Source: Rhinopithecus roxellana (taxonomy: Eukaryota > Chordata > Mammalia > Primates > Cercopithecidae). Taken from it: a stretch of 64,000 nucleotides of DNA. The notes below the pieces were generated by a model. It worked only from the letters and a program-made list of their open reading frames with translations, had not been told where the DNA came from and ran no database searches. A program made the position numbers and the translations under genes. The stretch covers positions 42,402,546-42,466,545 of the forward strand of contig NC_044559.1 in assembly GCF_007565055.1 (NCBI RefSeq), written 5' to 3'. Below, one piece after another: positions 1-10,534 of this stretch. Position 1 is the first letter of the stretch; the number at the start of each line of letters is the position of its first letter.

Positions 1-1045
1 TAACCCAAACTGTCTAAAAATGTTGACACCAGGTTACTGACCTCTTAACTTAAAAACAAGAAGTTCCAGGTTTAGTATTTAGACTTTCGCTTTAAATGTT
101 CACCAATCATATCCATAATTAGACCTTGTGCTGGAATGTACCAAAATCTGCCTCCTGGATCACTTACAAGGTCTGTTGAAGCCACGAAAAACTGAATACT
201 TCAGCAATGGTTAGATTTTTCTGGGCTGGCACAGGAAAACTCAGTTCATGGAATATAAATCAGCAATCCTACACTCTAATTTCCACCCTTCACATATAGC
301 ATGATTATACAACAGAGCTGTACGCGCATCAAGTCAAAAGCCAAGGCTTGTTTGCCAGAAGGAAACCAAACCTTCAATTCTGTGGTTAATGCCACCTAGG
401 GATATAATTACATAAGCTAATATCATCTTTCTACTGGAGAAGAGGAAAAGAGATTCTCATGGGCAATATTCATTTGAATTAACCATCTTAGGTTTAATAC
501 CAAGACTACAAACAGATTCCTAAGGCATTCTTATTGAAAAGTTCAAAATTAAAAAATTATTCATCTGATAGTAACATTAACATGCTTATAGTATATCTGT
601 TCCAGTTTATTAAATGTCCATTTCAGAAGTGTTCTCAAAACACTCCCTCCCACATAATTAAAAGGATTTTGCTTAAAATAAACCAATTGTATTATGACCC
701 TCGCATACACAGCAGAATTTAGGGATAGTTCAAACATTTGGTGAACCATTGGTACTCCTTATTGGGTCTCCAGACATCAACATTGGTATAACATATTTAA
801 CTAAAGGCAAGCACAGAAATTGTTTTTATTAGAAGGCTCAAGAGGGTATTTATTAAGAAAGTTTGGGAAGTTGTGGTATTTGCTGTCCATTGCAAAAACT
901 AATTACTAACAAGCAAGTTAGGCATTTAGAATTACTATAAGATTCATATGTAGATCATGCCAAATCTTTCGGAACATTAGCCCCCTTCTAACATTTCACA
1001 AATATTCTTAAAAACTGAAGAGTACTGCAGTGAACAGTTTATTAT
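1..1045. other. Unique non-coding DNA, nothing recognised
   Basis: AT-rich sequence with few CpGs. Open frames on both strands stay near 60 residues and overlap each other, as expected by chance. I recognise no repeat family, splice-bounded exon or promoter. It may be intronic or intergenic. Confidence 0.6.
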
Positions 1046-1060
1046 AAAGAACCATCCACA

Positions 1061-1361
1061 GGCCGGGCGCGGTGGCTCAAGCCTGTAATCCCAGCACTTT
1101 GGGAGGCCGAGACGGGCAGATCACGAGGTCAGGAGATTGAGACCATCCTGGCTAACACAGTGAAACCCCGACTCTACTAAAAAATACAAAAAACTAGCCG
1201 GGCGAGGTGGCGGGCGCCTGTAGTCCCAGCTACTCGGGAGGCTGAGGCAGGAGAATGGTGTGAACCCGGGAGGCGGAGCTTGCAGTGAGCCGAGATCGCG
1301 CCACTGCACTCCAGCCTGGGCGACAGAGCAAGACTCCGTCTCAAAAAAAAAAAAAAAAAAA
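1061..1361 (+). mobile_element. AluY, full length, Old World monkey type
   Basis: This is a complete dimeric Alu SINE derived from 7SL RNA: left monomer with A and B box regions, A-rich linker, right monomer and an A tail of about 18. It carries ggctcaagcctg and actagccgggcgaggtgg, which I associate with cercopithecid AluY lineages, while its right arm keeps the ancestral gagatcgcgccactgc. A 15-bp target duplication, aaagaaccatccaca, sits at 1046-1060 and 1360-1374. Low divergence and a clean tail indicate a fairly young insertion. It landed in the left target duplication of the neighbouring L1. Confidence 0.95.
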
Positions 1362-1376
1362 AGAACCATCCACATT

Positions 1377-1798
1377 CACATGTACACCATGGAATACTAT
1401 GCAGCCGTGAAAAAAGAATTAGTTCATGTCCTTTGCAGGGACATAGATGAAGCTGGAAACCATCATCCTCAGCAAAGTAACACAGGGACAGAAAACCACA
1501 CAGCACATCTTCTCACTCACAAGTGGGAGTGGAACATTGAGAATACATGGACACAGAGAGGGGAACAACACACACCAAGGCCTGTCAGGCGGTCGGGGGA
1601 AGGAGAGAAAGAGCATTAGGACAAATACCTAATGCATACGGGGCTTAAAACCTAGATGATGGGTTGATGGGTGCAGCAAACCACCATGGCACATGTATAC
1701 CTATGTAACAAACCTGTACATTCAGCCCATATGTCCTAGAACTTAAAGTAAAATTTTAAAAAATTAAACAAAACAAAGCAAAACAAGAACAAAAAAAC
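1377..1798 (+). mobile_element. L1 (L1PA-type) 3' end, 5'-truncated
   Basis: The fragment covers the end of ORF2 and the 3' UTR of a primate L1. Landmarks are caccatggaatactatgcag, ggaaccatcatcctcagcaa and the final catggcacatgtatacctat, followed by an A-rich tail. It is only about 420 bp long, so it is dead on arrival. An 11-bp duplication, ccatccacatt, flanks it at 1366-1376 and 1799-1809. The reading frame across this segment is part of the ORF2 C-terminus joined to unrelated bases and is not a gene. Confidence 0.92.
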
Positions 1799-1809
1799 CC
1801 ATCCACATT

Positions 1810-1930
1810 AAAACTTCCCTGGACTGAAGAACTCCTCTGCCACCTGACTTTCTTATCCCCACCTTGGATTATTTTGCCTACTGACCCTAAACGTCGTCTG
1901 TCATCCATCTCCATGTGTGAACCACAAAAG
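1810..1930. other. Short unique spacer
   Basis: Non-repetitive bases between two L1 fragments. Nothing is recognised here. Confidence 0.5.
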
Positions 1931-2335
1931 CATATGGGCAGTTTTTTAGAAAGCTAAACATAGGGTTGTCACATGACCCAGTAATTTTACCCCTAGGTAA
2001 GTATTCAACAGAAATAAAAACATATATCCACCCAAGACTTATACATGAATGTTCACAGAGGCATTATTCCTAACAGCCAATACATGAAATCCAGTCCAAA
2101 TGTCCATCAACTGATGAATAAAGGCAATGTGGCATATTAGTCAGTGCTATAGCTAGTATTCCATCTGTACAATGGAATATTAGTTAGCTATAAAAAGGAA
2201 CAAAGACCTAATACATGCTATGACCATGGACGAGCCCCTAAGACATCATGTTAAGTGAAAGAAGTCAGTTAGGAAAGGCCATCTACTATATGGTCCCATT
2301 TATAGGAGATGTCCAAAAAGACATGGGTTCAAGTA
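1931..2335 (+). mobile_element. L1M fragment (ORF2 3' part)
   Basis: This is a diverged mammalian L1 segment in sense orientation. Recognisable pieces include gttgtcacatgacccagtaa, atgtccatcaactgatgaat, acaatggaatattagttagc and aagtgaaagaagtcagttag, in the order expected for the end of ORF2. Many substitutions and a local rearrangement around 2130-2180 mark it as old. It has no coding capacity. Confidence 0.85.
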
Positions 2336-3105
2336 TAAATAATTTTCCTAAAATATGATTCACTCCTCTACCTTAGACTTAAGTTTAATTAACACCATGC
2401 CTAACACCAGTTTTTAAATTTACTTCTTAAAATATATTACTTGCTTGTACCAAAATGACAATTGAAAACATATTTAACAGAATCCACCAAACGAAATACC
2501 ACTATACCACGTTGATATCCAATAAGAAATTCCAAATATTACAACAAAAAATACAAACCAACTCTTTTTAAAGAGATAATAGTACCATTAGCCTCTGTCT
2601 TCTAAATGCTTGTTCTAACTACCATTTCTTAAACTTCTCAACTTGGGACTCTTCTTCGATTATGCTGAGAAGCAATGAGATATTAAACATTTCAAAGTCT
2701 CCCTGAGTTATCAAAGAACCAAAAATAAATCCCAAATTGCCTTTTAAGTGTGAAATGTGTTTTTTTTTTTTTCCACTCTCGGTTGAAAAATGGCTGCAGA
2801 AATTGTACTCAGATTTTCCAAGCTATAAATCTCTCTCAAGCTAGGACTGGGCATGAACATTTTTAGCCTTGAAGAATATTTTTGTCAGAAAAATATGACG
2901 GAAGCAATCAGGGAGCTGTGATCATCATCTATGCCTTGGCTGCAGAGGTCAGTTTTGGAAATGAGAGGTGAGAATGCAAGGCCCTTACCAAAGAAACAAA
3001 AAAGAAAGCTGCAACAATGACAACCCTTATTGAAATGCACACAATCCAATCAAATTCAATAAAAATAATACGCACCAAAAGAGCCATAAAAAAGGTTCAT
3101 GTTCT
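2336..3105. other. Unique non-coding DNA
   Basis: AT-rich sequence with a T14 run near 2760. No clear repeat family, exon or RNA gene is visible. Confidence 0.5.
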
Positions 3106-3109
3106 TTGG

Positions 3110-3500
3110 CTCAGTCATCTCTGTTTTTAGGAATTCATCCTAAAGAAAAGCAAACCACTGTGACAGGATTTATAATAGAAAAAAAAAAAAAATACAAACT
3201 GGAGGCAGCATCAACATGCAACAACAGGAATTGGTTAATTAAATTATGACCCATCCTTTTGATGAAATGTTATGTCTCCAAAAAGACTAAGTATAAAAGA
3301 CATGGAAATGTACTTATGATATAAGGTTAATAGGGAAAGAAAAATATATTCTTGTAATAAATGTATAAAAATGTACACTATAATAATTATGCAAGCAAAT
3401 ATATTTATATGGAAAAAGGATTAGAAGAGACGATATAAAAATATAAATCATTGTGCTAGCATGGTGGGCCTACTCACTTTTTTCTCCATGTGATCAAATT
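3110..3500 (+). mobile_element. Degenerate L1M/HAL1-like fragment
   Basis: Phrases such as taggaattcatcctaaagaa, aggaattggttaattaaatt and ctatataa-like spacing follow the order of an old L1 ORF2/3' UTR. An A14 run interrupts it near 3180. Divergence is high, so the boundaries and subfamily are uncertain. Confidence 0.6.
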
Positions 3501-3629
3501 GCTAAAATATTATTATAGTCTTTTTAAAAAATTAAGTCAACCATACACATTTTAAGAGAAACCATTTCATTAATCAAGTGGCACGATTACTACCAACCAC
3601 ACTTTTACTTGTGCTATTTGTGTCAAAAT

Positions 3630-3782
3630 AATGGCCATCAGAGACCCCCAGTCAAGAAGCAGGGACAGGAAATCTGACCAGCCCTGAAGGAACTTCAGCA
3701 AACATTCCCTGGAAACAGTGTGCAAGTGGAATAAGCATGGGCTGGCAAGATGGGCCAGGGGGCTCAGCATTCTGCCCAGGAG
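3630..3782 (-). repeat. Source arm of a 153-bp inverted duplication
   Basis: The reverse complement of this segment recurs at 5416-5568 with three mismatches and no gap, about 98% identity. This copy lies in otherwise single-copy DNA beside an old repeat. The other copy interrupts a Tigger1 transposon, so this one is the source. An open frame in the arm reads the same MLSPLAHLASPCLFHL residues in both copies; that reflects the duplication, not a gene. Confidence 0.93.
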
Positions 3783-3802
3783 GCAACAAGAAGTTTGTGA
3801 GG

Positions 3803-4212
3803 GTTAATTTCATGTATTAACTTGGCTGGGTTATGGTACCCAGATAGCTGGTCAAACATTGTTCTAGATGTTTCTGTGAAGGTATTTTTTACATGAGATT
3901 AACACTTAAATCAGAAGCCTTCAGGTAAAGGAGATTATCCTTTAATCTGCTTTGCAGTGGGTAGGCCTCATCCAAAGAGTTGAAGACCTTAATGGAAAAA
4001 ACATCGACCTTCCTGAGCAAGAGAGGATTCTCCCAGCCTACAGCCTTCTCTGACTTGAATTGAAACTCGGCACTTCCCTGGGCCCCCAGCCTGCTGGTCC
4101 ACCCTTCAGATTCTGGACTTGCCAGCCTGCACAATTGTGTGAGCCAACTCCTTACAATAAATCTCTCTCCCTAGGAAGAGCGAGAGAGACTGGATACGTA
4201 TATAGAGAGAGA
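3803..4212 (+). mobile_element. Old interspersed repeat, left part (split by Tigger1)
   Basis: It begins with gttaatttcatgtattaact and runs through tggctgggttatggtaccca, aggcctcatccaaagagttg and cagcctgcacaattgtgtga to a taaatctctctccc end. This order is a widespread mammalian repeat that I recognise but do not name with confidence. Its missing end, gtttctctgaagaaccctga, appears at 6293-6323. The repeat therefore predates the DNA transposon lying between the two parts. Confidence 0.75.
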
Positions 4213-4922
4213 AAGTCATGTGCTACGTGATATTTCAGTCAATGACACACTGCATATACAATGGTGGCCTCATAAGATTATAATCGAGCTGAAAAACTCC
4301 TGTCCCTAGTGACATCATAGCTGTTGCAAGGTCATAACGCAAGGCATTACCTGCGTATTTGTGGTGATGATGGTGTAAATAAACCTCCTGCACTGCCAGT
4401 CATATAAAAGTATAGCACACATGATTATAAACAGTACATAATACTTGATAGTGGTAATGAACAACTCTTACTGGTTTATATATTTACTATACTTTTTTAG
4501 AATAGGTTTTCTACTCATCTAAAAGAATTACCTATAAAGCAGCCTCAGGCAGGTCTTTCAGGAGGTATTTGAGAAAAGGCACTGTTATCATAGGAGATGA
4601 GTCCCATGCATGTTACTGCACCTGAAAGACTTCCAGTGGGACGAGATATGGAGATGGAAGAGGGTGATATTGATGATCCTGACCCTACGTAGGCCTAAGC
4701 TAAGGTGTGCATTTGTATCTTTGTTTTTAAGAAAAAAGTTTAAGAGGTGAAGAAAAAACCTTATAGAATAAGAATATAAAGAATACTGTATATTTTGGCA
4801 CAGCGGCACAATGCATATATTTTAAGCTAAGTGTCATTACAAAAAAGTCAAAAATTTAAACAAAATTAAGTTTAAAAAGTAAAAAATTAACTTTAGCTTA
4901 TTGTAACTAAGAAAGAAATACA

Positions 4923-5223
4923 GGCCGGGCCGGGCGCGGTGGCTCAAGCCTGTAATCCCAGCACTTTGGGAGGCCGAGACGGGCGGATCACGAGGTCAGG
5001 AGATCGAGACCATCCTGGCTAACACGGTGAAACACCGTCTCTACTAAAAAATACAAAAAACTACCCGGGCAAGGTGGCGGACGCCTGTAGTCCCAGCTAC
5101 TCGGGAGGCTGAGGCAGGAGAATGGCGGGAACCCGGGAGGCGGAGCTTGCAGTGAGCTGAGATCCGGCCACTGGACCCCAACCTGGGCGACAGAGCGAGA
5201 CTCTGTCTCAAAAAAAAAAAAAA
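4923..5223 (+). mobile_element. AluYRa-type Alu, full length
   Basis: A complete young Alu with target duplication aagaaagaaataca at 4909-4922 and 5224-5237. The right arm reads gctgagatccggccactgg, and the region after the linker reads ctacccgggcaaggtggcgg. The gatccggccac variant is, to my knowledge, a hallmark of cercopithecid AluYRa copies and absent from the human AluY consensus. The 5' end has a 5-nt extra copy (ggccgggccgggcgcgg). It sits in Tigger1. Confidence 0.93.
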
Positions 5224-5360
5224 AAGAAAGAAATACAAATGTTTTAATAAATTTAGTGTAGCCTAAGTGTACAGTGTTTATAAAGTCTACAGTAGTGCAC
5301 AATAATGCTGTAGGTGTTCACATTTACTCAGCAGTCACTCATCAACTCACCCCAAACAAT

Positions 5361-5420
5361 TTCTAGTCCTGCAAGCTCCATTCTAGTCCTGCAAGCTCCA
5401 TTCTAGCCCTGCAAGCTCCC
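5361..5420 (+). repeat. Three tandem 20-bp units in Tigger1
   Basis: The unit ttctagtcctgcaagctcca occurs at 5361-5380 and 5381-5400, then with one internal change at 5401-5420. The Tigger1 consensus, as I remember it, has this unit once. The array ends exactly where the inverted 153-bp copy begins. Confidence 0.9.
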
Positions 5421-5568
5421 GGGCAGAGTGCTGAGCCCCCTGGCCCATCTTGCCAGCCCATGCTTATTCCACTTGCACACTGTTTCCAGGGAATGTTTGC
5501 TGAAGTTCCTTCAGGCCTGGTCAGATTTCCTGTCCCTGCTTCTTGACTGGGGGTCTCTGATGGCCATT
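5416..5568 (+). repeat. Inserted inverted copy of 3630-3782
   Basis: The insert interrupts the Tigger1 phrase gcaagctccattcatggcaa: left flank gcaagctcc, right flank cattcatggcaag. CTCC is shared by donor and target at the left junction and CCATT at the right. It has no A tail and no target-site duplication, so it is not a retrotransposon insertion. The sequence differs from its source at three positions only. Confidence 0.9.
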
Positions 5569-5596
5569 CATGGCAAGCACCCTCTGCAGGTACACC

Positions 5597-5887
5597 ATTT
5601 TTATTTTATTTTATTTTCTGAGGCAGAATCTCACTCTGTCACCCAGGCTGGAGTGCAGTTGTGCCATCTTGGCTTGCTGCAACCTCCACCTCCTGGATTC
5701 AAGCAATTCTCCTGCCTCAGCCTCTGGAATAGCTGGGATTACAGGCATGCCCAGCCAATTTTTGTATGTTTAGTAGAGACAGTTTCGCCATGTTGGGCAG
5801 GCTGGTCTCAAACTCCTGACCTCATGATCTGCCCACCTCGGCCTCCCAAAGTGCTGGGATTACAGGCGTGAGCCCCCACACCTGGCC
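5597..5887 (-). mobile_element. AluS, antisense
   Basis: A full-length antisense Alu starting with a (TTTTA)n-like tail and ending at ccacacctggcc. The flanks aggtacacc (5588-5596) and aggtgtacc (5888-5896) are a diverged target duplication within Tigger1. Its many substitutions fit an AluS age. The long open frame that enters it from 5428 is a chance join. Confidence 0.9.
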
Positions 5888-6160
5888 AGGTGTACCTTTT
5901 TTTAATCACTTACATTGTATTTCTACTGTACCTTCTCTATGTTTAGATATATAGATACTTCCCATTGTGTTATAATTTTTATGGTATTTAGTACAGTAAC
6001 ATACTGTATAGGTTTACAGCCTGGGAGCAATAAGTCATATGATATAGACTAGGTGTGTAGCAGGTTTGTGTAAGTACACTCTATGTTTGCACAACAATAA
6101 AATCAACTAACGATGCATTTCTCAGCGTATATCCCTTTTGTTAACTGATGCATGACTATA

Positions 6161-6323
6161 ATGATTATGTGTATATACACACACACACATACTTGAAACT
6201 GTATATACATATAGTACATACATAGAGTACATACACACCTACAGTACATCTATATATGATACTACACACACACGCAACACAGCCTATCAATTCAGTTTCT
6301 CTGAAGAACCCTGACCAATATAG
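6161..6323 (+). mobile_element. Old interspersed repeat, right part
   Basis: AT/CA-rich sequence followed by the terminal phrase gtttctctgaagaaccctga and ccaatatag. It completes the element begun at 3803. The central tatata/cacaca stretch is an expanded version of the AT-rich segment where Tigger1 inserted. Confidence 0.7.
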
Positions 6324-7770
6324 AGCTCTGCTTCCATAACTGTTGCCTGTGCTGTCACCTGGCGCAGAGGTGTTCTGAGGACATTTGTTGAATGAGGAAG
6401 GGAGGAGTGAGCTGCTCTTGCGTCCTGGAATGGGGGTGCTCTCAGGCCAGCGTTTCACATCCCTCTGAGAAACTCATGTAAATTAAAACACTGGCAAAAA
6501 ATTATTAAAGTTATAACTCACCGAGCTCCTGTCTCTGTGTGTCCTTGCTAATATCTTCAACGTTTGTTAAGAAATCGTGTTTACCATTGTATTTCCCACA
6601 CCTGGCTCACCTGAAGCTGAGATCCCTAACCACACACCTGAGAACCCTACTGAAGCCGTTGTTATGGTCTCCAGTGGAATCACAGTTTTCACATTTACAA
6701 ATGACTTGCTAATTCAGTATGAAGTCATAGTAATTATGACTTAGTCGTGTTTGCCAATTTCCACCTTACAATATCGACAGTATAAAGACAATATACTCAT
6801 TGTTTCTCTAACATGGGATTAATATTTTGTCTGCAATAGACAAGACCTCCCTCTTTTCAGAGTCCTTTGTGATGAATCCTATTAATCAGTAATACGTTAA
6901 AGACTTCTCACATTTCAGAACATATAACAGCTTATGATTGAGTTACTATTTAATTTTTTGCCCCTGATTTTTGAGGATTCTAATCCCACAGTTTAGTCCA
7001 AGCTACACATTTTTGGTAGTTATTTAATGCCCTTATAAAGTTTTTCTTTTAATGGTAATAACAAAAGGTCTGATTTTATCACTTTTACGTAACTGGTCTA
7101 AATTAGCAGGTGTATTCAAAGCACATGGACTTTCTGATTTAACACATTACTGAAATAGATAATTTCTTACTTACATGATTAAACTGCCTGATTGCTTTAC
7201 TATCCTAAAACCAGTTTACTAACAGGAACACACACCTTGCCACCCAGGAGGACAGCCACGTCAGGAACAGGACGATAGGGCCTCACCTGGGGCTCAGGGT
7301 ATAAGTGTTTTCACAGACAGAAAATAAGAAATAAAAAATATTTGCATTCTTTGCATTTTTCATTCTTTGTTCTCCCTTCAATGAAGACTATTCTGAGATT
7401 CAATCTTTAAAAAGAGTCAAGGGTCAGTCTCCTTTGAGGGACTTGCTCCAGCATGGAATAAATGAGAGCCAGTCTCGTTGAAGGTCACATTACATGTGTG
7501 CTTTGAGGAAGTCAGTCTATGGACGAATGGCATTGGAAAAACCACCAGTACACTAATTCCCCAGGAACGCAAATCCTATGTGGCCCACAAGGGTGGCATC
7601 ATTTCAAAGTCCCAAATATCCACTTACATCCCCGCAGTTGGCCTTGCACCATTTCCCTCTCAGGTAACTTTAATCAAGTCTGTTAATATCAACCATCGGC
7701 TCACTTCCTTAAGCCATATCTGCTACTAGATTGCGGGTTCTTAATCCTAACGACCATCATCAAACTGCAA
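6324..7770. other. Unique non-coding DNA
   Basis: Open frames stay below 100 residues and have no recognisable domain. I see no repeat landmark, CpG island or RNA gene. Confidence 0.55.
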
Positions 7771-7870
7771 TCATGTGGGGAGACTTTCCCGAAGCACTAT
7801 TCCTGAGCCCCACCCCAGACCAGTTAAATCAGAATTGACAGGAATGGAGCCTGGGCTGATTCTAATGAAT
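7771..7870 (+). mobile_element. Possible MER5-like fragment
   Basis: The phrases cctgagccccaccccagacc and ttctaatgaatcaggc resemble the central part of MER5-type hAT-Charlie elements. No terminal repeats are visible, so the call is weak. Confidence 0.35.
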
Positions 7871-10079
7871 CAGGCAAAATAAATGCTAAGACCCACATGA
7901 CAGACGGGCTTTCTAAAGCAGACCTTTAGAATCGGATGAAATAAACCTTCCCCTGTGAAAGCTCCCCCACCAATTATTCCAGGCCACATGCTTCACTGCT
8001 CGGGTAATGAGAGGGTCTGGGCTCCAGAGGTTCAGCCACTGCACTCTCAAGATACTTTTCTAAAATGACAAACCTTCCAAAGAATTTTCCAGAGTTTCAC
8101 GTGTGCAACAGTTGAAACTATGTTGTGTTGGGTTGTTTTTGTTCCCCTGAAAACACATGTGTCCTTTTGTTTCATGGTCTCACTTGGCACCAAGCACCTA
8201 GTTCATTTGCCCATCAGATTAGCTCGAATTACATGCTTTTACTGCTCCTACAAGCTAATGCAAGAGACCTACAATTAACTGTGGGCTGGTTTAAGCCCTA
8301 AATGAAACTAATGTCTGCCCCGACCAAATGCCTCAGGACTCACTTTTTTTCCTGTAAATTGCTATTTTTGTAGGCTGTCTTCCAGAAGCTGAGCCCCAAA
8401 ACAAGTTGGAACTGTAAACCTACTAGATTCTACTCACAAGTATTGTTGAATCCTTGTCTCTTGCACTGTCTCTGAAGGCTTAGCAAAATGCACAATGGTG
8501 TCCTTACGAAGGAGGACAGAATTGCCACTCTTAATGTAGTCTCATTCAAGTTCATATAACAGCAGAAGTGAGAGGAAACCACCCACATCCCTGCGTTCCA
8601 TGGGTAGGCTCCATATGTCGAGACATAGGAAGACATAATATTGCCTGCCTTTTTATCTGCAAATTGAAGAATTAATTCATTTCTAAGGAAAAAAATATAT
8701 TTGACACTGAAATTGAAAATACCAGGAATGTTGGAAAATTCCAGTGCCAGCTCTAAAATGATGACAGGGTACACAAATGTGTCCTGGCTGGTTAAATTTT
8801 GCAAACTTCAGAAAAAGATGAATGGATAATAAGCATGATTCTTGCTTATGGGCCCCCATGGAAAAGTAGCATAATATCGGTATTACATTACTTTTCATTT
8901 CCATCAGCAATGAGTTACACTATGTCAGTCCCGAAGAGGGACAATCAGATAAAACCCTACCAAGAGCCTGTGGAATTTGCTGCTCCTGGCATCAGGACTG
9001 AAAGAGCAGGGTGAATTAATCAGAGCTAATCATGCTTTTGGAGGTAGAAGGGTGGAGAAGAATGCATTTATGTAACTCTCTTCAGTAGACCTGCAGACTT
9101 CATTTTGCCAAAGATCACTTTTCTCCCAACTACCATCATAAAAGAACCAATGAAGGCTCTCAGTAACAGGAACTGCGAGTGGAAAATGAGGTACCAAACT
9201 GATGTCTTCACTTGCCTGACTCGGAAACCATGTCTTCTGCAATGACTTTAATGGAACAAGTGGTATCTGTTACCTCCCCTGAGAGCCAGACTCTTGGCCT
9301 GACATCCATCCTTAATCGTTAAATTAGACCACCATTTCCTCTGGCTCAACTTTTATTCCTGAACAAGTCACACTGGTTGCATGGTCAAAGGTCAGATTAT
9401 ACAGAAAGTCAATAGGTGCTTTTGAGGCTAAAGAGACAAGCACCTGCCCTACTTTAAAAGCATCCATTCCACTCTTAAGATTGAAATATACCTGGAAGGG
9501 TGGTTATTAACCTCTAGAGTTCACTTGCCCAGGAAGCAGGAGACCATGTTCTGAAAAATCATGTCATCACTTCTATGTGTACATGACTGTTTTCAAATAC
9601 GTATAGATGACGTCCTAACAGTAACATACAAATTTAAAAGTGTTTCTTCATTTAGAGCAGCTTTCTGACATCATAGGTTTCATCAACATTGGATACTGAA
9701 CATACAACCACAGGCCATGAGCATCTGGACAACTTTGTGACATGATGAGTAGTTCCTCCATGCTTGGAATCACTGAGCTAGGAGGCCATCAAATTTCATT
9801 ATTGTCTGAAGTTACTTTCAGGGCTCCAGAAATATCCTCTAGAGAGTTTGAGAAGCAAAATGCCACAATTTTCTTATTCCACATATTGGTATTGATACCT
9901 CCTAATGATGTAACTGCAACAGACCCCCCACGTTACAAGTCACAGTAACCTGAGCATGTGCACATGAACCCAGCATGCCTGATTAGTGACACTGGAGCAG
10001 GCTGGAAAGAAAAATTCAAGCACCTGTGGAATGTAAGTACCGAACCCAGGGGTGGGGACCAAATTAAGAAGTGAGGGGT
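7871..10079. other. Unique non-coding DNA
   Basis: No repeat family is confidently recognised over these 2.2 kb. Open frames of 70-124 residues overlap on both strands and have no domain or low-bias coding signature. The 124-residue antisense frame near 8430-8804 contains no motif I know. Confidence 0.5.
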
Positions 10080-10360
10080 ATCCCCTTTTGTTGCAGTATG
10101 AACTTGAAAGTCAAGCACCCAGTACCGCCTCTCTGCATAGCCTAATCAGGTCATGCCTCCTTGCATTTCCTTAGCTCCCTTATAATTACTCTTTGCCTAT
10201 AAAACCTGTCCCCAGACCCCAGCTCCGGGAGACAGATTTGAGGTTTCCTCCTGTCTCCTTGCTAGTCAACTTTGCAATAAAGCTTTCTCTTTTGTCAAAA
10301 GCCAGTGCCATAGTGCTGGTTTCTATGTGCGTTGAGCAGGGAACCCATTGCTTGGTGACA
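10080..10360 (+). mobile_element. LTR-like fragment of an old endogenous retrovirus
   Basis: A promoter-like segment (ctttgcctataaaacctgtc, with TATAAA near 10199) is followed about 75 bp later by a polyadenylation signal (tgcaataaagctttctc) and then by ttgagcagggaacccattgc. This TATA to AATAAA spacing and wording are typical of ERV1 LTR U3-R-U5 regions. The 5' boundary is not visible and no internal viral genes adjoin it, so it may be a solo LTR remnant. Confidence 0.55.
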
Positions 10361-10534
10361 ATTACCATAATGATGATAATGTCAGGAACAGCATACAGAA
10401 ATAATGACTTTCCCAACGCTATGGAGAGCCTTAGGTTCAAGAGCTAAGGTCTTCTCCTCCTCCAGCTCCCCTTTTACTTTATCACACATTTCTTTGTTAT
10501 TTCCATAAGGTCAAGATGACCTTTGCTTAAATAA
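10361..10534. other. Short unique spacer
   Basis: Nothing recognised. Overlapping 84-residue frames on the two strands are mirror frames of each other. Confidence 0.4.

Larger units (their letters stand above)
4213..6158 (+). mobile_element. Tigger1 DNA transposon, internally deleted
   Basis: This is a pogo-class (Tc1/mariner superfamily) element. The left end agtcatgtgctacgtgatat and right end aacgatgcatttctcagcg through gatgcatgact form the Tigger1 inverted termini. A TA follows the right end at 6159-6160; the left TA appears mutated. The stretch around 4597-4690 matches the tail of the transposase gene (gtgggacgagatatggagat, gatattgatgatcctgaccc). Later insertions inside it are an AluY at 4923, the inverted copy at 5416 and an AluS at 5597. 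It is inactive. Confidence 0.88.

Noticed and set aside
1121..1506. Alu and L1 derived frames of 84-119 residues
   Set aside because: They translate Alu antisense text or L1 ORF2 scraps, with no intact domain.
3630..5568. Inverted arms as terminal repeats of a transposon
   Set aside because: The enclosed DNA includes parts of two other elements, there is no target duplication outside the arms, and the junctions show microhomology. A template switch fits better.
5428..5871. 147-residue open frame
   Set aside because: It joins the inverted 153-bp copy to an antisense Alu. The second half is the usual Alu-derived reading (SVTQAGVQLCHLGLLQPPPP).
10080..10360. Active retroviral promoter or provirus
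   Set aside because: Only an LTR-like segment is seen, with no second LTR and no internal genes nearby.
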